A stretch of 64,000 nucleotides of DNA from Candidatus Latescibacterota bacterium (GCA_020633725.1 JACKDC010000007.1:4870-68869); one strand, 5' to 3'. Shown: positions 16,678-25,880, numbered from the stretch's first letter. Notes: a model not told the origin generated them from the letters alone. Made by a program: numbers and translations.

Positions 16678-18069
16678 ATGGACCAACGCTTCGAAACCGA
16701 CAGCCTCGGCCGGGTGGCCGTGCCGGCCACGGCCTACTACGGCGCGCAGACCGCGCGCGCGGTGGCCAACTTCCCCATCGGCGGGCAGCGCTTTCCGCGC
16801 CCCTTCATCGCCGCCCTGGGGCGGATCAAGGAGGCCGCGGCGGCGGTGAACGCGGAGCTCGGCGTGCTGGACGCGCGGCGGGCGGGCTACATCCGCCGGG
16901 CCGCGGCGGAGGTGGTGGCGGGCAGCCTGGACGCGGAGTTCGTGGTGCCGATCTGGCAGACGGGCAGCGGCACCCAGGTGAACATGAACGCCAACGAGGT
17001 CATCGCGGGCCGGGCCAACGAGATGGCGGACGCGGGCCGCGGCGGCAAGTCGCCGGTGCATCCCAACGACCACGTGAACCGGAGCCAGTCGAGCAACGAC
17101 GTGGTGCCCACCGCCATGCATCTGGCCCTGGGCGACGAGATCCAGAACCGCCTGCTGCCGGCCCTTGACGTCCTGGCCGGCGCGCTCGCCGAGCGTGCGA
17201 AGGCCTTTGCCGACATCGTGAAGATCGGCCGCACGCACCTCATGGACGCCGTGCCGCTCACCCTGGGCCAGGAGTTCTCGGGCTGGGCGGCCCAGGTCGA
17301 GGCCGGGCGGGCCAGGATCGTGGCCGCGGTGCCCGGACTCTGCGAGCTGGCGCTGGGGGGCACCGCGGTGGGCACGGGGCTGAATGCGCCGGAGGGCTTC
17401 GCGACGCGCGTCCTCGCCCGCCTCGAGCAGAGCACGGGGCTGCCGCTCCGCCGCGCGCGCAACGCCTTCGCGGCGCAGGGAGGGCACGATGCGGTGGTGG
17501 CCGCGAGCGGAGCGCTGCGGGACGCGGCCGTCGCCCTCGCGAAGGTGGCGAACGACATCCGCCTGCTCGGCTCGGGCCCGCGCTGCGGGCTGGGCGAGCT
17601 GCGCCTGCCCGCCCGCGAACCGGGCAGCTCGATCATGCCGGGCAAGGTGAACCCCACCCAGGCCGAGGCGCTGAGCATGGTCTGCGCGCGGGTGATGGGC
17701 AACGACGTCGCCGTGGGCTTCGGCGGCGCGCACGGCCACCTGGAGCTGAACGCCTACAAGCCGCTGCTCATCCACTGCACGCTGGAGTCGGTGGAGCTGC
17801 TCGCCGACGCCAGCCGCAGCTTCGCCGAGCGCTGCGTGGCGGGCATCGAGGCGGACCGCGCCGGCATCGAGCGCCACCTCGAGCGCTCGCTCATGCTGGT
17901 GACGAACCTCACGCCCGTCATCGGCTACGACGCCGCCGCGAAGGCGGCGAAGAAGGCGCTCGAGGAGGGGCTCACCCTGCGCGAGGCGGTGCTCGCGCTC
18001 GAGCTCATGGACGCGGACGCCCTCGACGCGCACCTGCGTCCGGAGGACATGACCGACGGGCGCTGGTAG
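16678..18069 (+). CDS. fumC: Class II fumarate hydratase
   Basis: 463 residues, the usual class II fumarase length. It catalyses reversible hydration of fumarate to malate in the TCA cycle, in the cytosol. The lyase-superfamily signature is GSSIMPGKVNPTQ. Other conserved blocks are QTGSGTQVNMNANEV, HPNDHVNRSQSSND, and KIGRTHLMDAVPLTLGQEFSGW. Such enzymes are oxygen-stable homotetramers without an Fe-S cluster. GGAGG precedes the ATG. The gene abuts the convergent SDR gene with no intergenic base. Confidence 0.95.
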   Translation: MDQRFETDSLGRVAVPATAYYGAQTARAVANFPIGGQRFPRPFIAALGRIKEAAAAVNAELGVLDARRAGYIRRAAAEVVAGSLDAEFVVPIWQTGSGTQVNMNANEVIAGRANEMADAGRGGKSPVHPNDHVNRSQSSNDVVPTAMHLALGDEIQNRLLPALDVLAGALAERAKAFADIVKIGRTHLMDAVPLTLGQEFSGWAAQVEAGRARIVAAVPGLCELALGGTAVGTGLNAPEGFATRVLARLEQSTGLPLRRARNAFAAQGGHDAVVAASGALRDAAVALAKVANDIRLLGSGPRCGLGELRLPAREPGSSIMPGKVNPTQAEALSMVCARVMGNDVAVGFGGAHGHLELNAYKPLLIHCTLESVELLADASRSFAERCVAGIEADRAGIERHLERSLMLVTNLTPVIGYDAAAKAAKKALEEGLTLREAVLALELMDADALDAHLRPEDMTDGRW

Positions 18070-18786
18070 CTACTTCAGCGCCCGGCCGCCGTCCACCGGC
18101 AGCACGACGCCGGTGACGTAGTCGTTCTCGAGCAGGAAGCGGACCGCGTGCGCGACGTTCCCGGCGCTGCCCTCGCGGCCGAGCAGCGTGCCGCGCAGCG
18201 CCTCGTCGCGCTGGGCGTCGTCGTAGTCGGCGGGGAGCATCACCGGTCCCGGGGCGACGGCGTTCACGCGCACGGCGGGGGCGAGGGCGCGGGCGAGCCC
18301 CTGGGTGAGGGCGATCACGCCGGCCTTGCTGGCCGAGTAGGCGAGATAGCGCGGCCAGGGGCGCTGGCCGGCGACGTCGGCGATGTTCACGATCGCGCCG
18401 CCGCGCTCCCGCATGGCCGTGCCCAGCGCCTGGCTCAGGAAGAAGACGCTCTTCAGGTTCAGCGAGAGCTGCAGGTCCCAGTCGGCCTCGGTCACTCCGC
18501 CCAGCCGCCCGGGCAGGAAGACCGCCGCGCTGTTCACGAGGGCGTCGACCGGCCCCGCGGCCGCGGCGAGACGCTCCGCGCCACCCGGCGCCGCGAGGTC
18601 CTCCCGCAGCAGATTCACGGACTGACCGCGGCTGTCGAGGGTCGCGGCGAGGTCGCGGGCCGCGTCCTCGCTGCGGTGGTAGTGACAGAGCAGCGCGGCG
18701 CCGGCGGCCGCGAGCTCCAGGGCGATGGCCCGGCCCACGCGCACGGCGCCGCCGGTGACGAGGATGCGCTTGCCCGCCAGCTCCAT
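18070..18786 (-). CDS. SDR-family oxidoreductase, pteridine-reductase-like
   Basis: 238 residues of the classical short-chain dehydrogenase fold. The nucleotide motif reads TGGAVRVG, with Arg in place of the usual middle Gly. This TGxxxRxG form is characteristic of pteridine reductase/FolM-type enzymes that use NADPH. The catalytic elements are NSAAVF, the conserved Ser region (IVNIADVAG) and YSASK. PGPVMLP and the C-terminal VLPVDGG are also typical. It starts four bases after the lipoprotein gene stop, so coupling is likely. A role in folate or pterin reduction is an inference; other SDR substrates cannot be excluded. Confidence 0.8.
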   Translation of the reverse strand: MELAGKRILVTGGAVRVGRAIALELAAAGAALLCHYHRSEDAARDLAATLDSRGQSVNLLREDLAAPGGAERLAAAAGPVDALVNSAAVFLPGRLGGVTEADWDLQLSLNLKSVFFLSQALGTAMRERGGAIVNIADVAGQRPWPRYLAYSASKAGVIALTQGLARALAPAVRVNAVAPGPVMLPADYDDAQRDEALRGTLLGREGSAGNVAHAVRFLLENDYVTGVVLPVDGGRALK

Positions 18787-18790
18787 GGCG

Positions 18791-19255
18791 CTAGGGAAGG
18801 CGCTGCAGGCGGAAGTCCACGACGGAGCCGGCGTCGTCCGTGGAGACGGTCAGCGTGTCGGCGACCAGGGCGTAGGTGAAGAGGCTCGTCTCGTCGGTGG
18901 GGCCGTCGCTGTCCTCGGTGGCGTTGAGTTCGAGGCTCTCCCCCTCCACGATGGCGTAGCCCGTCTCGTACCAGAGCTGTCCGCCGCTCACGTTCACCTC
19001 TTCGTAGGTGTAGGCGCCGTTGGCCTGGATGTGGATCTTCGCCTGCACGGCGCCGGCGACCCAGTCCAGCACGTCGGCCAGGCTGGCCGGGGCGCTGTCC
19101 ACCATGACGGACTGGAAGACCCAGCTGTCGACCATGCTGGCCGGTGGGTGACCGGCGTTGTCGTTGCCCGTGGGACCGGAGTCCTCGTCGCCGCAGCCGA
19201 GCGCGAGCAGGCTGCCGAGCAGGAGGACGGCGAGCAGCGAGCGGAGTGTCGTCAT
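18791..19255 (-). CDS. Small lipoprotein, lipocalin-like
   Basis: 154 residues. The N-terminus ends in a lipobox (SLLALGC, Cys at 21), followed by an acidic Asp/Gly/Asn linker, consistent with a lipoprotein. The mature part shows alternating beta strands (WVFQSVMVD, IHIQANGAYTYEEVNVS, TLTVSTDDAG) resembling lipocalin-like stress or DUF lipoproteins. AAGGAG lies six bases before the ATG. It is the middle gene of three on the minus strand (esterase, lipoprotein, SDR). No ligand can be inferred. Confidence 0.65.
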   Translation of the reverse strand: MTTLRSLLAVLLLGSLLALGCGDEDSGPTGNDNAGHPPASMVDSWVFQSVMVDSAPASLADVLDWVAGAVQAKIHIQANGAYTYEEVNVSGGQLWYETGYAIVEGESLELNATEDSDGPTDETSLFTYALVADTLTVSTDDAGSVVDFRLQRLP

Positions 19256-19286
19256 CGGGCGCTCCTTGGTGAGGGGTTGGAGCAGA

Positions 19287-20000
19287 CTAGCCGATGCCCG
19301 GACGCGTGTCGAGGTCCTCCGCGGCGGCGACCAGCCAGTCGGCCACGTGACGCAGAGGGCGCCGGCCGAGCGAGTGGCCGCCGTCGAAGCGGTGGAGCTC
19401 CACCCGCAGACCCGCGGACGCGAGCGCGTCGCGGCTGCGCTCGGCCGCGTCCACGGGGACGGCCGTGTCCCGCACGCCGTGACAGAGCAGCGCGCGGAAG
19501 CCCATGCCGGCCGCCCGGGCGGCGTCCTCGGCCAGCCATTCGGTCTTCACGCGCGCGCCGACGATCACCATGCCGGCGAAGCGCTCGGGGTGGCGCAGCG
19601 CGAGCCAGGCGCCGCAGTAGCCGCCCTGGGAGAAGCCCAGGAGCCAGCGTCGACGGGGGCGCAGGGCCGCGTCGCGCTCCACCGCGTCGAGCGTGGCGAG
19701 GAGCGTCGACTCGCAGCGCTCCAGCGCGGCGCGGAAGCGTGGCTGGTCGCCGTCGTAGTCGTACCAGCTCGCGCCGCCCTCGCCGCCCTGGCCCGGCGCG
19801 CGCGGCAGCAGGATGCGCAGGGGCGGGACGTCGAGGGGGCGGAGCAGCCGGGCGAAGACGTCCTCGTCCTGTCCCCAGCCGTGCAGCGCGAGGAGCAGGG
19901 GCAGGTCGTCCGGTGCGGCGGACGGGGCGTCCAGCCGCCAGTGGACCGGCGGGGGACCGGGGACGAGGCCACGGATCGTGCGCTCGACGCTGTCGCTCAC
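19287..20000 (-). CDS. Phospholipase/carboxylesterase-type alpha/beta hydrolase
   Basis: 237 residues without a signal peptide. The alpha/beta-hydrolase motifs are present in order: LLALHGWGQDEDVF (oxyanion loop), the nucleophile elbow GFSQGG, an aspartate in GVRDTAVPV, and the catalytic histidine in FDGGHSLG. The arrangement matches the YpfH/phospholipase-carboxylesterase family. The natural ester substrate is unknown. The GTG at 20000 follows AAGGAG. It heads the operon leading to the lipoprotein and SDR genes, and is divergent from the endonuclease/phosphatase gene. Confidence 0.8.
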   Translation of the reverse strand: MSDSVERTIRGLVPGPPPVHWRLDAPSAAPDDLPLLLALHGWGQDEDVFARLLRPLDVPPLRILLPRAPGQGGEGGASWYDYDGDQPRFRAALERCESTLLATLDAVERDAALRPRRRWLLGFSQGGYCGAWLALRHPERFAGMVIVGARVKTEWLAEDAARAAGMGFRALLCHGVRDTAVPVDAAERSRDALASAGLRVELHRFDGGHSLGRRPLRHVADWLVAAAEDLDTRPGIG

Positions 20001-20092
20001 GGCGCTCCTTGCACAAGGGGCTGGCTTCGCGGGCCGCCTTGCTTCATGCTCGGGCCAACCCGGACCCCTGCCCTGCGAGGATAGCCGATACC

Positions 20093-21283
20093 ATGCGAGG
20101 ATTGCAGGTCCTGCGTTCCGCGGTCGTCGCTGGACTGCTCGTCGCGGTCGGTGCCGCGGCGTGCTCGACGGCGACGCTCCGCGTCGGCCAGTTCAACATC
20201 CAGGAGCTGTCCACCGCCAAGCTGCTGGAGACGGGCCCCGACGGCGCCGGCGCCAACCCGCAGGTGCTCGCCGCGGCCGCGATCATCCAGGAGATCCGCC
20301 CGGACATCCTGATCGTGAACGAGATCGACCACGACCTCGCGGCGGACGACCTCGCCCTCAACGCGCGGCGCTTCGTCGACCTCTACCTGAATCGCGGCGA
20401 GCGCGCGATCGACTACCCCCACGTCTTCGCGGCGCCCTGCAACACGGGTCGGCCGTCGGGCGTGGATCTGAACGGCGACGGCCACGTCGCCACCGCCGAG
20501 GACGAGGGTGGACGGGACTACGGCGGCGACTGCTTCGGCTTCGGCAACTACCCCGGGCAGTACTCGATGGCCGTGCTCTCGCGCTATCCCCTCGAGGCCG
20601 ACAGCGCGCGCAGCTGGCAGACTTTCCGCTGGGCGGACCTGCCGGACAACCTGATCCCGCCGGACTGGTTCTCGCCGGCGGCGCTGGCCGTGTTTCGCCT
20701 CTCCAGCAAGTCGCACTGGGACCTGCCCGTGCGCGTGCCCGTCCCCAGCGGCGACGTGCGGCTGCACCTGCTGGTGAGCCATCCCACACCCACGGGCTAC
20801 GACGGCCCCGAGGATCTCAACGGCCGCCGCAACTACGACGAACTCCGCCTCTGGGCGCACATCCTCGACGACGACCGCGTCCCCGTGGACGACGCCGGCC
20901 GCCGCGGCGGGCTCGCCGCGGGGGAGCGCTTCGTGATCGGGGGCGACCTGAATGCCGATCCGGGCGGGGACGTCCTCCCCACCGGACGGCGCTCCATCGC
21001 GCAGCTGCTGGAACACCCGCGCGTGCAGGACTGCGGGCCCTTGATGACCAGCGCCGGCGCCCTGCAGGGGCGCGCCGCCGGCCCGCCGGACTTCGTGGAG
21101 CGGCGCACGGCGGCCTGGCCCGGTGGCGGCGTGCGCATCGACTACCTGCTGCCGAGCCGTGGGCTCACGCCCGTGGCGGGGGGCGTCTACTGGCCGGATC
21201 CGGCCGTCGATCCCGCGGGCGCCGCCCGGGCCGCGCTGGCCTCGGACCACCGCATGACCTGGCTCGACCTTCGACTGGACTGA
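20093..21283 (+). CDS. Secreted endonuclease/exonuclease/phosphatase family protein
   Basis: 396 residues. The hydrophobic N-terminus ends at AVGAAAC, a possible lipobox. The EEP fold is recognised from GQFNIQEL (metal-site Asn), VNEIDHD (catalytic Glu), SHPTPTGYDG, GGDLNADPGGD (Asn/Asp pair) and the terminal ASDHRMTW (Asp-His). An EF-hand-like calcium loop DLNGDGHVATAEDE is inserted at about 125-138, unusual for the family and close to dockerin-type loops. It may cleave phosphodiesters of nucleic acids or lipids outside the cytoplasm. The ATG at 20093 has only a distant GAGG. Confidence 0.82.
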   Translation: MRGLQVLRSAVVAGLLVAVGAAACSTATLRVGQFNIQELSTAKLLETGPDGAGANPQVLAAAAIIQEIRPDILIVNEIDHDLAADDLALNARRFVDLYLNRGERAIDYPHVFAAPCNTGRPSGVDLNGDGHVATAEDEGGRDYGGDCFGFGNYPGQYSMAVLSRYPLEADSARSWQTFRWADLPDNLIPPDWFSPAALAVFRLSSKSHWDLPVRVPVPSGDVRLHLLVSHPTPTGYDGPEDLNGRRNYDELRLWAHILDDDRVPVDDAGRRGGLAAGERFVIGGDLNADPGGDVLPTGRRSIAQLLEHPRVQDCGPLMTSAGALQGRAAGPPDFVERRTAAWPGGGVRIDYLLPSRGLTPVAGGVYWPDPAVDPAGAARAALASDHRMTWLDLRLD

Positions 21284-21303
21284 CGACGAAAGGAGCGCAC
21301 GCC

Positions 21304-21753
21304 ATGGACCCCGGATCCCTCCTCGCCGCCCTGGGTGTGGCCCTGTTCGCGGGTATGGCGTCCGCGGCGCCGCCACCGGACAACGCGGAGCTGGTGCGCC
21401 AGGTGATGGACGCCGAACGCGCCTTCGCCGCCAGCATGGAACTCCGCGACCACGAGGCGTTCAGCCTCTACCTGTCCGACGAGGCGGTCTTCTTCGCGTC
21501 CGCAGGGGTTCTCCGCGGCAAGGCGGCGGTGGCCGACGGCTGGCGACGCTACTTCGAGACGCAGAGCGCGCCGTTCTCGTGGGAGCCCGATGTCGTGGAG
21601 GTGCTCGATTCGGGCACGCTGGCGCTGAGTTCGGGCCCCGTGCGCGACCCCGAGGGGCGCGTGATCGCCCGTTTCAACTCGATCTGGCGCCGCGAAGGAC
21701 CCGGTGTGTGGCGCGTCGTCTTCGACAAGGGCAGTCCGGTCTGCGGCGACTGA
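21304..21753 (+). CDS. Secreted NTF2-like/DUF4440 protein
   Basis: 149 residues. A short signal-like N-terminus (SLLAALGVALFAGMASAA) precedes a compact cone-fold domain. MDAERAFAASMELRDHEAFSLYLSDEAVFF, GKAAVADGWRRYF and NSIWRREGPGVWRVVFDKG are typical DUF4440/SnoaL-like segments. Members bind small ligands or act as minor enzymes, and nothing here indicates which. AAAGGAG precedes the ATG, 20 bases after the EEP gene, so co-transcription is likely. It ends four bases before a convergent gene. Confidence 0.78.
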   Translation: MDPGSLLAALGVALFAGMASAAPPPDNAELVRQVMDAERAFAASMELRDHEAFSLYLSDEAVFFASAGVLRGKAAVADGWRRYFETQSAPFSWEPDVVEVLDSGTLALSSGPVRDPEGRVIARFNSIWRREGPGVWRVVFDKGSPVCGD

Positions 21754-21757
21754 ACGC

Positions 21758-22312
21758 CTAGCGGTAGCGCGCCTTGAGGACGCCCCAGTGCTGCGGCGCC
21801 GTCGGCGTCGCCGGGCTGAGGACGAGCTGGTCGGCCTCGTTGGTCTCGCCTTCGAGAATCGTCACGCGCGCGAGGTAGTCCCCGGCTTCCAGGTGGATGG
21901 GACCGCTCCCGGCGGCCCACACGAAGGGATCGGGTCAGTCGGTGCCCGAGCCCACGTAGTGAATCTCCCCGCCCAGGGCGTCGCCGCCCGCCGCCGGCCG
22001 CAACTCGAGCAGCAGGCGGTTGGCCACCCCGTCCTCGCTCTTGAAGCTGGCCCCGGGGACGCAGTGGCGCGCCTCCGTCAGCGTGAAGGCGATCTCGATC
22101 CACTCGCCCGGCCGGTCGAAGCCGGCCACGGCCAGGTTGTCGTGCGCGTTCGAGCAGCTGAGGTTCGGGTTGATCAGGCCGCCGCCCAGGTCCAGGAAGT
22201 CGTGGAGCGGCGGGCCCCAGTCGAAGTAGAGCGGAAAGCTGCCGTCGGCCAGCGCGGGCGCGGCCGCCAGGACCGCGATCAGCGCCAGCGCGGCGCGGAC
22301 GATCCGTGTCAC
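21758..22312 (-). pseudogene. Secreted protein of unknown function; frame broken by an in-frame TGA
   Basis: The GTG at 22312 has GGGAGG six bases upstream and begins a signal peptide (MTRIVRAALALIAVLAAAPALA). Codon 126 (21935-21937) is TGA. The same frame then stays open for 58 more codons with protein-like sequence (FVWAAGSGPIHLEAG, DYLARVTILEGETNEADQLV) to a TAG at 21758-21760. The 184-codon frame therefore looks like one gene interrupted by a single nonsense codon; TGG to TGA is the simplest change. A 7-bp hairpin with loop CGGGA lies 17-35 bases after the TGA. The domain before the stop (FDWGPPLHDFLDLGGG) is unrecognised. Confidence 0.65.
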
Positions 22313-22440
22313 GTGATACCTCCCTGCATCGTACCCCACTACCCAGTCTAGCGGGTTTCCGCTCCGCTCGCCAGCGGCGGCGCCTGGCCTCGGCCGGGCG
22401 ATCCGCGATAGACTCACTTCCCCTGCGAAGGAGGTCCCCG

Positions 22441-24345
22441 ATGCACCCCTCCCGTTCTGCGACAGTTGCCGCCTGCCTGCTGATCGGCCTGTCCGCGGCC
22501 GCCCAGGCCGAGCCTCGCGTCCAGACCGACTGGTCCGGCGGCCCGGCGCCCGGCGCGCCGGTCGCGCAGTGGACCGACGGCTTCGAGAGCGTGCAGCAGA
22601 TCAGCTGGCGCGCGCTGCCCGGGCAGCTCGCGCTGTCGTCGGCGCCGGCCGCGCCGACCGGCGACGACGTCACCGGCAGCGCGAAGCTCTGCCGCAACGT
22701 GGCCGCGGCCGATCTCGACGGCGACGGCGACCTCGACCTGATGACCGCCCTCCCCCTCACGAGCTTCCCCGGCACGGGTAAGGTGCGCTGGTACGAGAAC
22801 GCGGGCGACGGCCAGACCTGGACCGAGCACGAGATCGACGGCGACTTCTACGGCGGCAGCGGCCTCGAGGCCGGGGACATCGACGGCGACGGCGACCTCG
22901 ACGTCGCGGGCGTCGCCTTCTACGGCGATCCGCAGGAGAACGGCCGCTACGTCTGGTTCGAGAACCTGGGTGGCGCGCAGAGCTGGGCCAAGCATCCCAT
23001 CGCGGAGTACTTCTACGGCGCCGAGGACGTGAATCTCGTCGACCTCGACGCCGACGGCGACCTCGACGTCTACGGCAGCGCGACGCTCGCCTACCTCGGC
23101 AGCCTCAACGACGACGTCTACTGGTTCGAGAACGCGGACGGCGCGGGCGGGGCCTGGGTCCAGCACACGGTGGACGACGACTACGCCGATGCCATCGACA
23201 CGGGCGCCGCCGACTTCGACGGCGACGGCGACCTGGACCTCGCCTGCTCGTCCTATGGCTCGAGCACGATCCGCTGGTACGAGAACGGCGGCGACGGCCT
23301 GGGCTGGACGCCGCACACGATCAGCGGCTTCACGGCGCTGAACAACGCGCTGGCCGTGGGCGACATCGACGACGACGGCGACCCCGACGTGGTCGGCGTC
23401 GGCTACAACGGCACCGTGGCGGGCTGGTTCGAGAACGCCAGCGGCGACGGCCTGGTCTGGACCGGCCACGTCGTCGGCACCATGGTGCACGGGTCGGGCG
23501 TGGGTGTGGCCGATCTCGACGGGGACGGCGCCCTCGACGTCTACTCGGCGGGGGGTGATCTCGACAATGCCCTCGTGACCTGGTACCGCAATCTCGGCGG
23601 CGGGGCGAGCTGGTCGCTGCAGCTCGTGGACTACACCACGGGCGAGGGCCAGGGAATCGTCGCGGGCGACACCGACGGGGACGGCGCGCTGGAGCTGGTC
23701 TACACCGACTCCGGCTCGATGGAGGGGGAGTTTACGGGCCTGCGCTGGCGGCGCGTGACGCGCTTCCTCCCGACGGGGCAGCTGGACTCGCAGGTGCTGG
23801 ACGCGGGCGCGCCGAGCACCTGGACCGCCATCGACTGGACCGCCGCGCTTCCGCCGCAGACCGCGCTGACCCTGCAGCTGCGCAGCTCCAACGACCCGCT
23901 GGAGCTCGGGCCGTGGTCGGCGGCGATCACGTCGCCGGGCTCGCTGGACGGCGTGCTCGCCCCCGGCACGCGCTACGCGCAGTACCGGGTGCTCATGGAG
24001 ACCGCGGACGGCGACGTCTCGCCCACGCTGCTCGACCTGACGCTCGTCGAAGGCGACGTCACCGACGTGCCGGGCGGTCCGCTCGCCGCGACGGGCCTGA
24101 CCCTGTCGCCGCCCTGGCCCAACCCGGCCGTGGGGGCGAGCCGGGTGCGTCTCGCCCTGCCGGCGGGCGGCTTCGCCACGGTGGGGGTCTACGACGCGGC
24201 GGGTCGCCGCGTGGCGACGCCGCTGGCCGCGTCCGTGGGCGCGGGCGAGCGCGTGGTGGAACTGCCCGCGCTGCCGCCGGGGGTGTACTTCGTGCGGGCG
24301 AGCGCGGGCGGCGAGGTCGTGGCGCGGAAGATCGTCGCGCGCTAG
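22441..24345 (+). CDS. Secreted FG-GAP/VCBS-repeat protein with C-terminal sorting module
   Basis: 634 residues. A signal peptide (about 1-24) precedes seven or more FG-GAP repeats with calcium-binding loops D-x-D-G-D-x-D-x-D (DLDGDGDLDL, DIDGDGDLDV, DLDADGDLDV, DFDGDGDLDL, DIDDDGDPDV). Each alternates with a W-Y/F-E-N strand, forming an integrin-like beta-propeller. A beta domain follows at about 430-545, then a C-terminal sorting module (SPPWPNP, VYDAAGRRV, GVYFVRA). AAGGAGG precedes the ATG. TAGACT at 22409-22414 is a likely -10 element. It is probably a surface or secreted adhesin-like protein. Confidence 0.83.
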   Translation: MHPSRSATVAACLLIGLSAAAQAEPRVQTDWSGGPAPGAPVAQWTDGFESVQQISWRALPGQLALSSAPAAPTGDDVTGSAKLCRNVAAADLDGDGDLDLMTALPLTSFPGTGKVRWYENAGDGQTWTEHEIDGDFYGGSGLEAGDIDGDGDLDVAGVAFYGDPQENGRYVWFENLGGAQSWAKHPIAEYFYGAEDVNLVDLDADGDLDVYGSATLAYLGSLNDDVYWFENADGAGGAWVQHTVDDDYADAIDTGAADFDGDGDLDLACSSYGSSTIRWYENGGDGLGWTPHTISGFTALNNALAVGDIDDDGDPDVVGVGYNGTVAGWFENASGDGLVWTGHVVGTMVHGSGVGVADLDGDGALDVYSAGGDLDNALVTWYRNLGGGASWSLQLVDYTTGEGQGIVAGDTDGDGALELVYTDSGSMEGEFTGLRWRRVTRFLPTGQLDSQVLDAGAPSTWTAIDWTAALPPQTALTLQLRSSNDPLELGPWSAAITSPGSLDGVLAPGTRYAQYRVLMETADGDVSPTLLDLTLVEGDVTDVPGGPLAATGLTLSPPWPNPAVGASRVRLALPAGGFATVGVYDAAGRRVATPLAASVGAGERVVELPALPPGVYFVRASAGGEVVARKIVAR

Positions 24346-24352
24346 GGGAGGC

Positions 24353-25762
24353 CTACTTCAGCAGGACGGCCTTCTGCGCGAGCATCGTCCCACCCGCCTG
24401 CACGCGGATGAGGTAGACGCCGGTGGACATCGGATCGCCCGCGTCGTCCCTTCCCTCCCAGCGCAATTGCTGGGCGCCCGCGGGCAGCGGGGCGTCCAGC
24501 AGGCGGGCCACCTGACGACCCGCCGCGTCGTGGACCGTCACCGCGACCTGCTCCGCCGCCGGCAGGCTGAAGCGGATCTCCGCGCTCGGGTTGAAGGGGT
24601 TCGGGTGGACGCTCAGGCCGGTGATAGCCGCCGGGGCGGTGTCGACGGCCGTGGCCACGTCGCCGCGCCCCAGCCAGATCTCACCCGTCGGCTCGGGGTC
24701 GCCGAGTTCGAAGACCAGGGCGACCTGTCCGTCGAGACCCAGCGCCAGGTCGCCCTGCCTGCAGATCCGGCCGCCGAGGAGTTCCGAGCGGTCCTCCCAC
24801 TGTCCTCCCGGCGCCCTGACCTTGTAGTAGCTGGCGTAGCTGCTCTCGGCCGCGTACTCGAACTGCTGGAACCAGAAGACGTGCGCGGCGCCGTCCGCGT
24901 CCACCGCCAGCGCGGGCCAGCGGGGCCAATCGTCGCCCTGCTCGTCCACGGTCAGCTCCTCCGGCTGCGTCCACGCGCCCTCGCCGATCTCCGTGCAGTA
25001 GTAGAGATGATTGCAGGGACAGGCGGGCTGAGGCTTCACGCCCACCAGGTGCTGGCCGTAGGGGCCGATGGCCGTGTCGAACTCGCCGCCGAAGTAGCCG
25101 TCGTCCGGCCAGACGGCGTAGGGATAGCCGTACATGTCGAAGTAGTCGATGCGGCCCTGGGAGGGATTCGCCACGTAGAGGCGCGGGGCGCAGACGTCCG
25201 ACCAGCAGGCCCACTGCGCCTGCGGGTGAAGGCGCGTGAACGCGTCGCCCTCGGAGGGGAAGGCGTAGCCGCCGGAGAAGTCGCCGCCCCAGCCTTCGTA
25301 GAGGAGGGCGGAGACGTCGTCCATCTCCAGGGCCAGCGCGTTCTCGGAGCCCTGCCAGCAGGGTTGCCAGCTTGCAACCGCGAGGCTCAGCACCTGCCGA
25401 TCCGCGGGATCGTCCCGCACCGTGACCACCGGTCCCCAGCTTCCGTTGGTCAGCTCGCGAGTGAGGGTCCGGTCGCCGTCGGCCCAGACGAGGCTGAAGC
25501 CGAAGGTGGTCCAGCAGACGCCCGGGTCGATGCCCGGGCCGTGGAAGACGGGGTCCTCGAGCGATCCCGCGACCCAGCGACGCGTCCACACGCCGACGCC
25601 CGCCTCCTCCCAGGCGGCCACGATGTCTCCGGCGCCGCTGATGGCCACGGCGCACTGCGAGTAGTCGCCGGGCTGTGCGCTGAGCTGAACGAAGTCGAGC
25701 GTCGCGGCGGACGCGGTCGCGGCGAGGGTCAACACGGCGAGGGCGGCGATCAGGGTTCGCAT
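24353..25762 (-). CDS. Secreted protein with C-terminal FlgD/T9SS-like sorting module
   Basis: 469 residues. A signal peptide (MRTLIAALAVLTLAATASAA) precedes about 360 residues with repeated W-containing strands (VVAAWEEAGVGVW, FSLVWADGDRT, ALAVDADGAAHVFWFQQ), resembling BNR/sialidase-like propeller repeats. Several cysteines (VCWTT, PACPCNHLYYC) suggest disulfides. The C-terminal module has HPNPFNPSAEIRFSLP, VHDAAGRQV, WEGRDDAG and GVYLIRV. GAGGAGG precedes the ATG at 25762. A consensus TATAAT promoter lies upstream. The substrate or ligand is unknown. Confidence 0.8.
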   Translation of the reverse strand: MRTLIAALAVLTLAATASAATLDFVQLSAQPGDYSQCAVAISGAGDIVAAWEEAGVGVWTRRWVAGSLEDPVFHGPGIDPGVCWTTFGFSLVWADGDRTLTRELTNGSWGPVVTVRDDPADRQVLSLAVASWQPCWQGSENALALEMDDVSALLYEGWGGDFSGGYAFPSEGDAFTRLHPQAQWACWSDVCAPRLYVANPSQGRIDYFDMYGYPYAVWPDDGYFGGEFDTAIGPYGQHLVGVKPQPACPCNHLYYCTEIGEGAWTQPEELTVDEQGDDWPRWPALAVDADGAAHVFWFQQFEYAAESSYASYYKVRAPGGQWEDRSELLGGRICRQGDLALGLDGQVALVFELGDPEPTGEIWLGRGDVATAVDTAPAAITGLSVHPNPFNPSAEIRFSLPAAEQVAVTVHDAAGRQVARLLDAPLPAGAQQLRWEGRDDAGDPMSTGVYLIRVQAGGTMLAQKAVLLK

Positions 25763-25793
25763 GGGGACTCCTCCTCGGGTTGCCGGCGGATCG

Positions 25794-25835
25794 AATCCAT
25801 CAAATGGATTATAGCAGCGATTGGCGGCCGGGCAA
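25794..25835 (-). promoter_or_regulatory. Promoter with start-site hairpin for the secreted-protein gene
   Basis: On the minus strand TTGCCC (25830-25835), 16 bases, then a perfect TATAAT (25808-25813). Overlapping the predicted transcription start is a perfect hairpin, AATCCAT-CAA-ATGGATT (25794-25810), suitable as an operator or a 5' stabilising stem. Confidence 0.65.
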
Positions 25836-25880
25836 TGTCTTCGAGGACGCGTCGGTTCTGGGACGGATGGGCGGAGGAGC

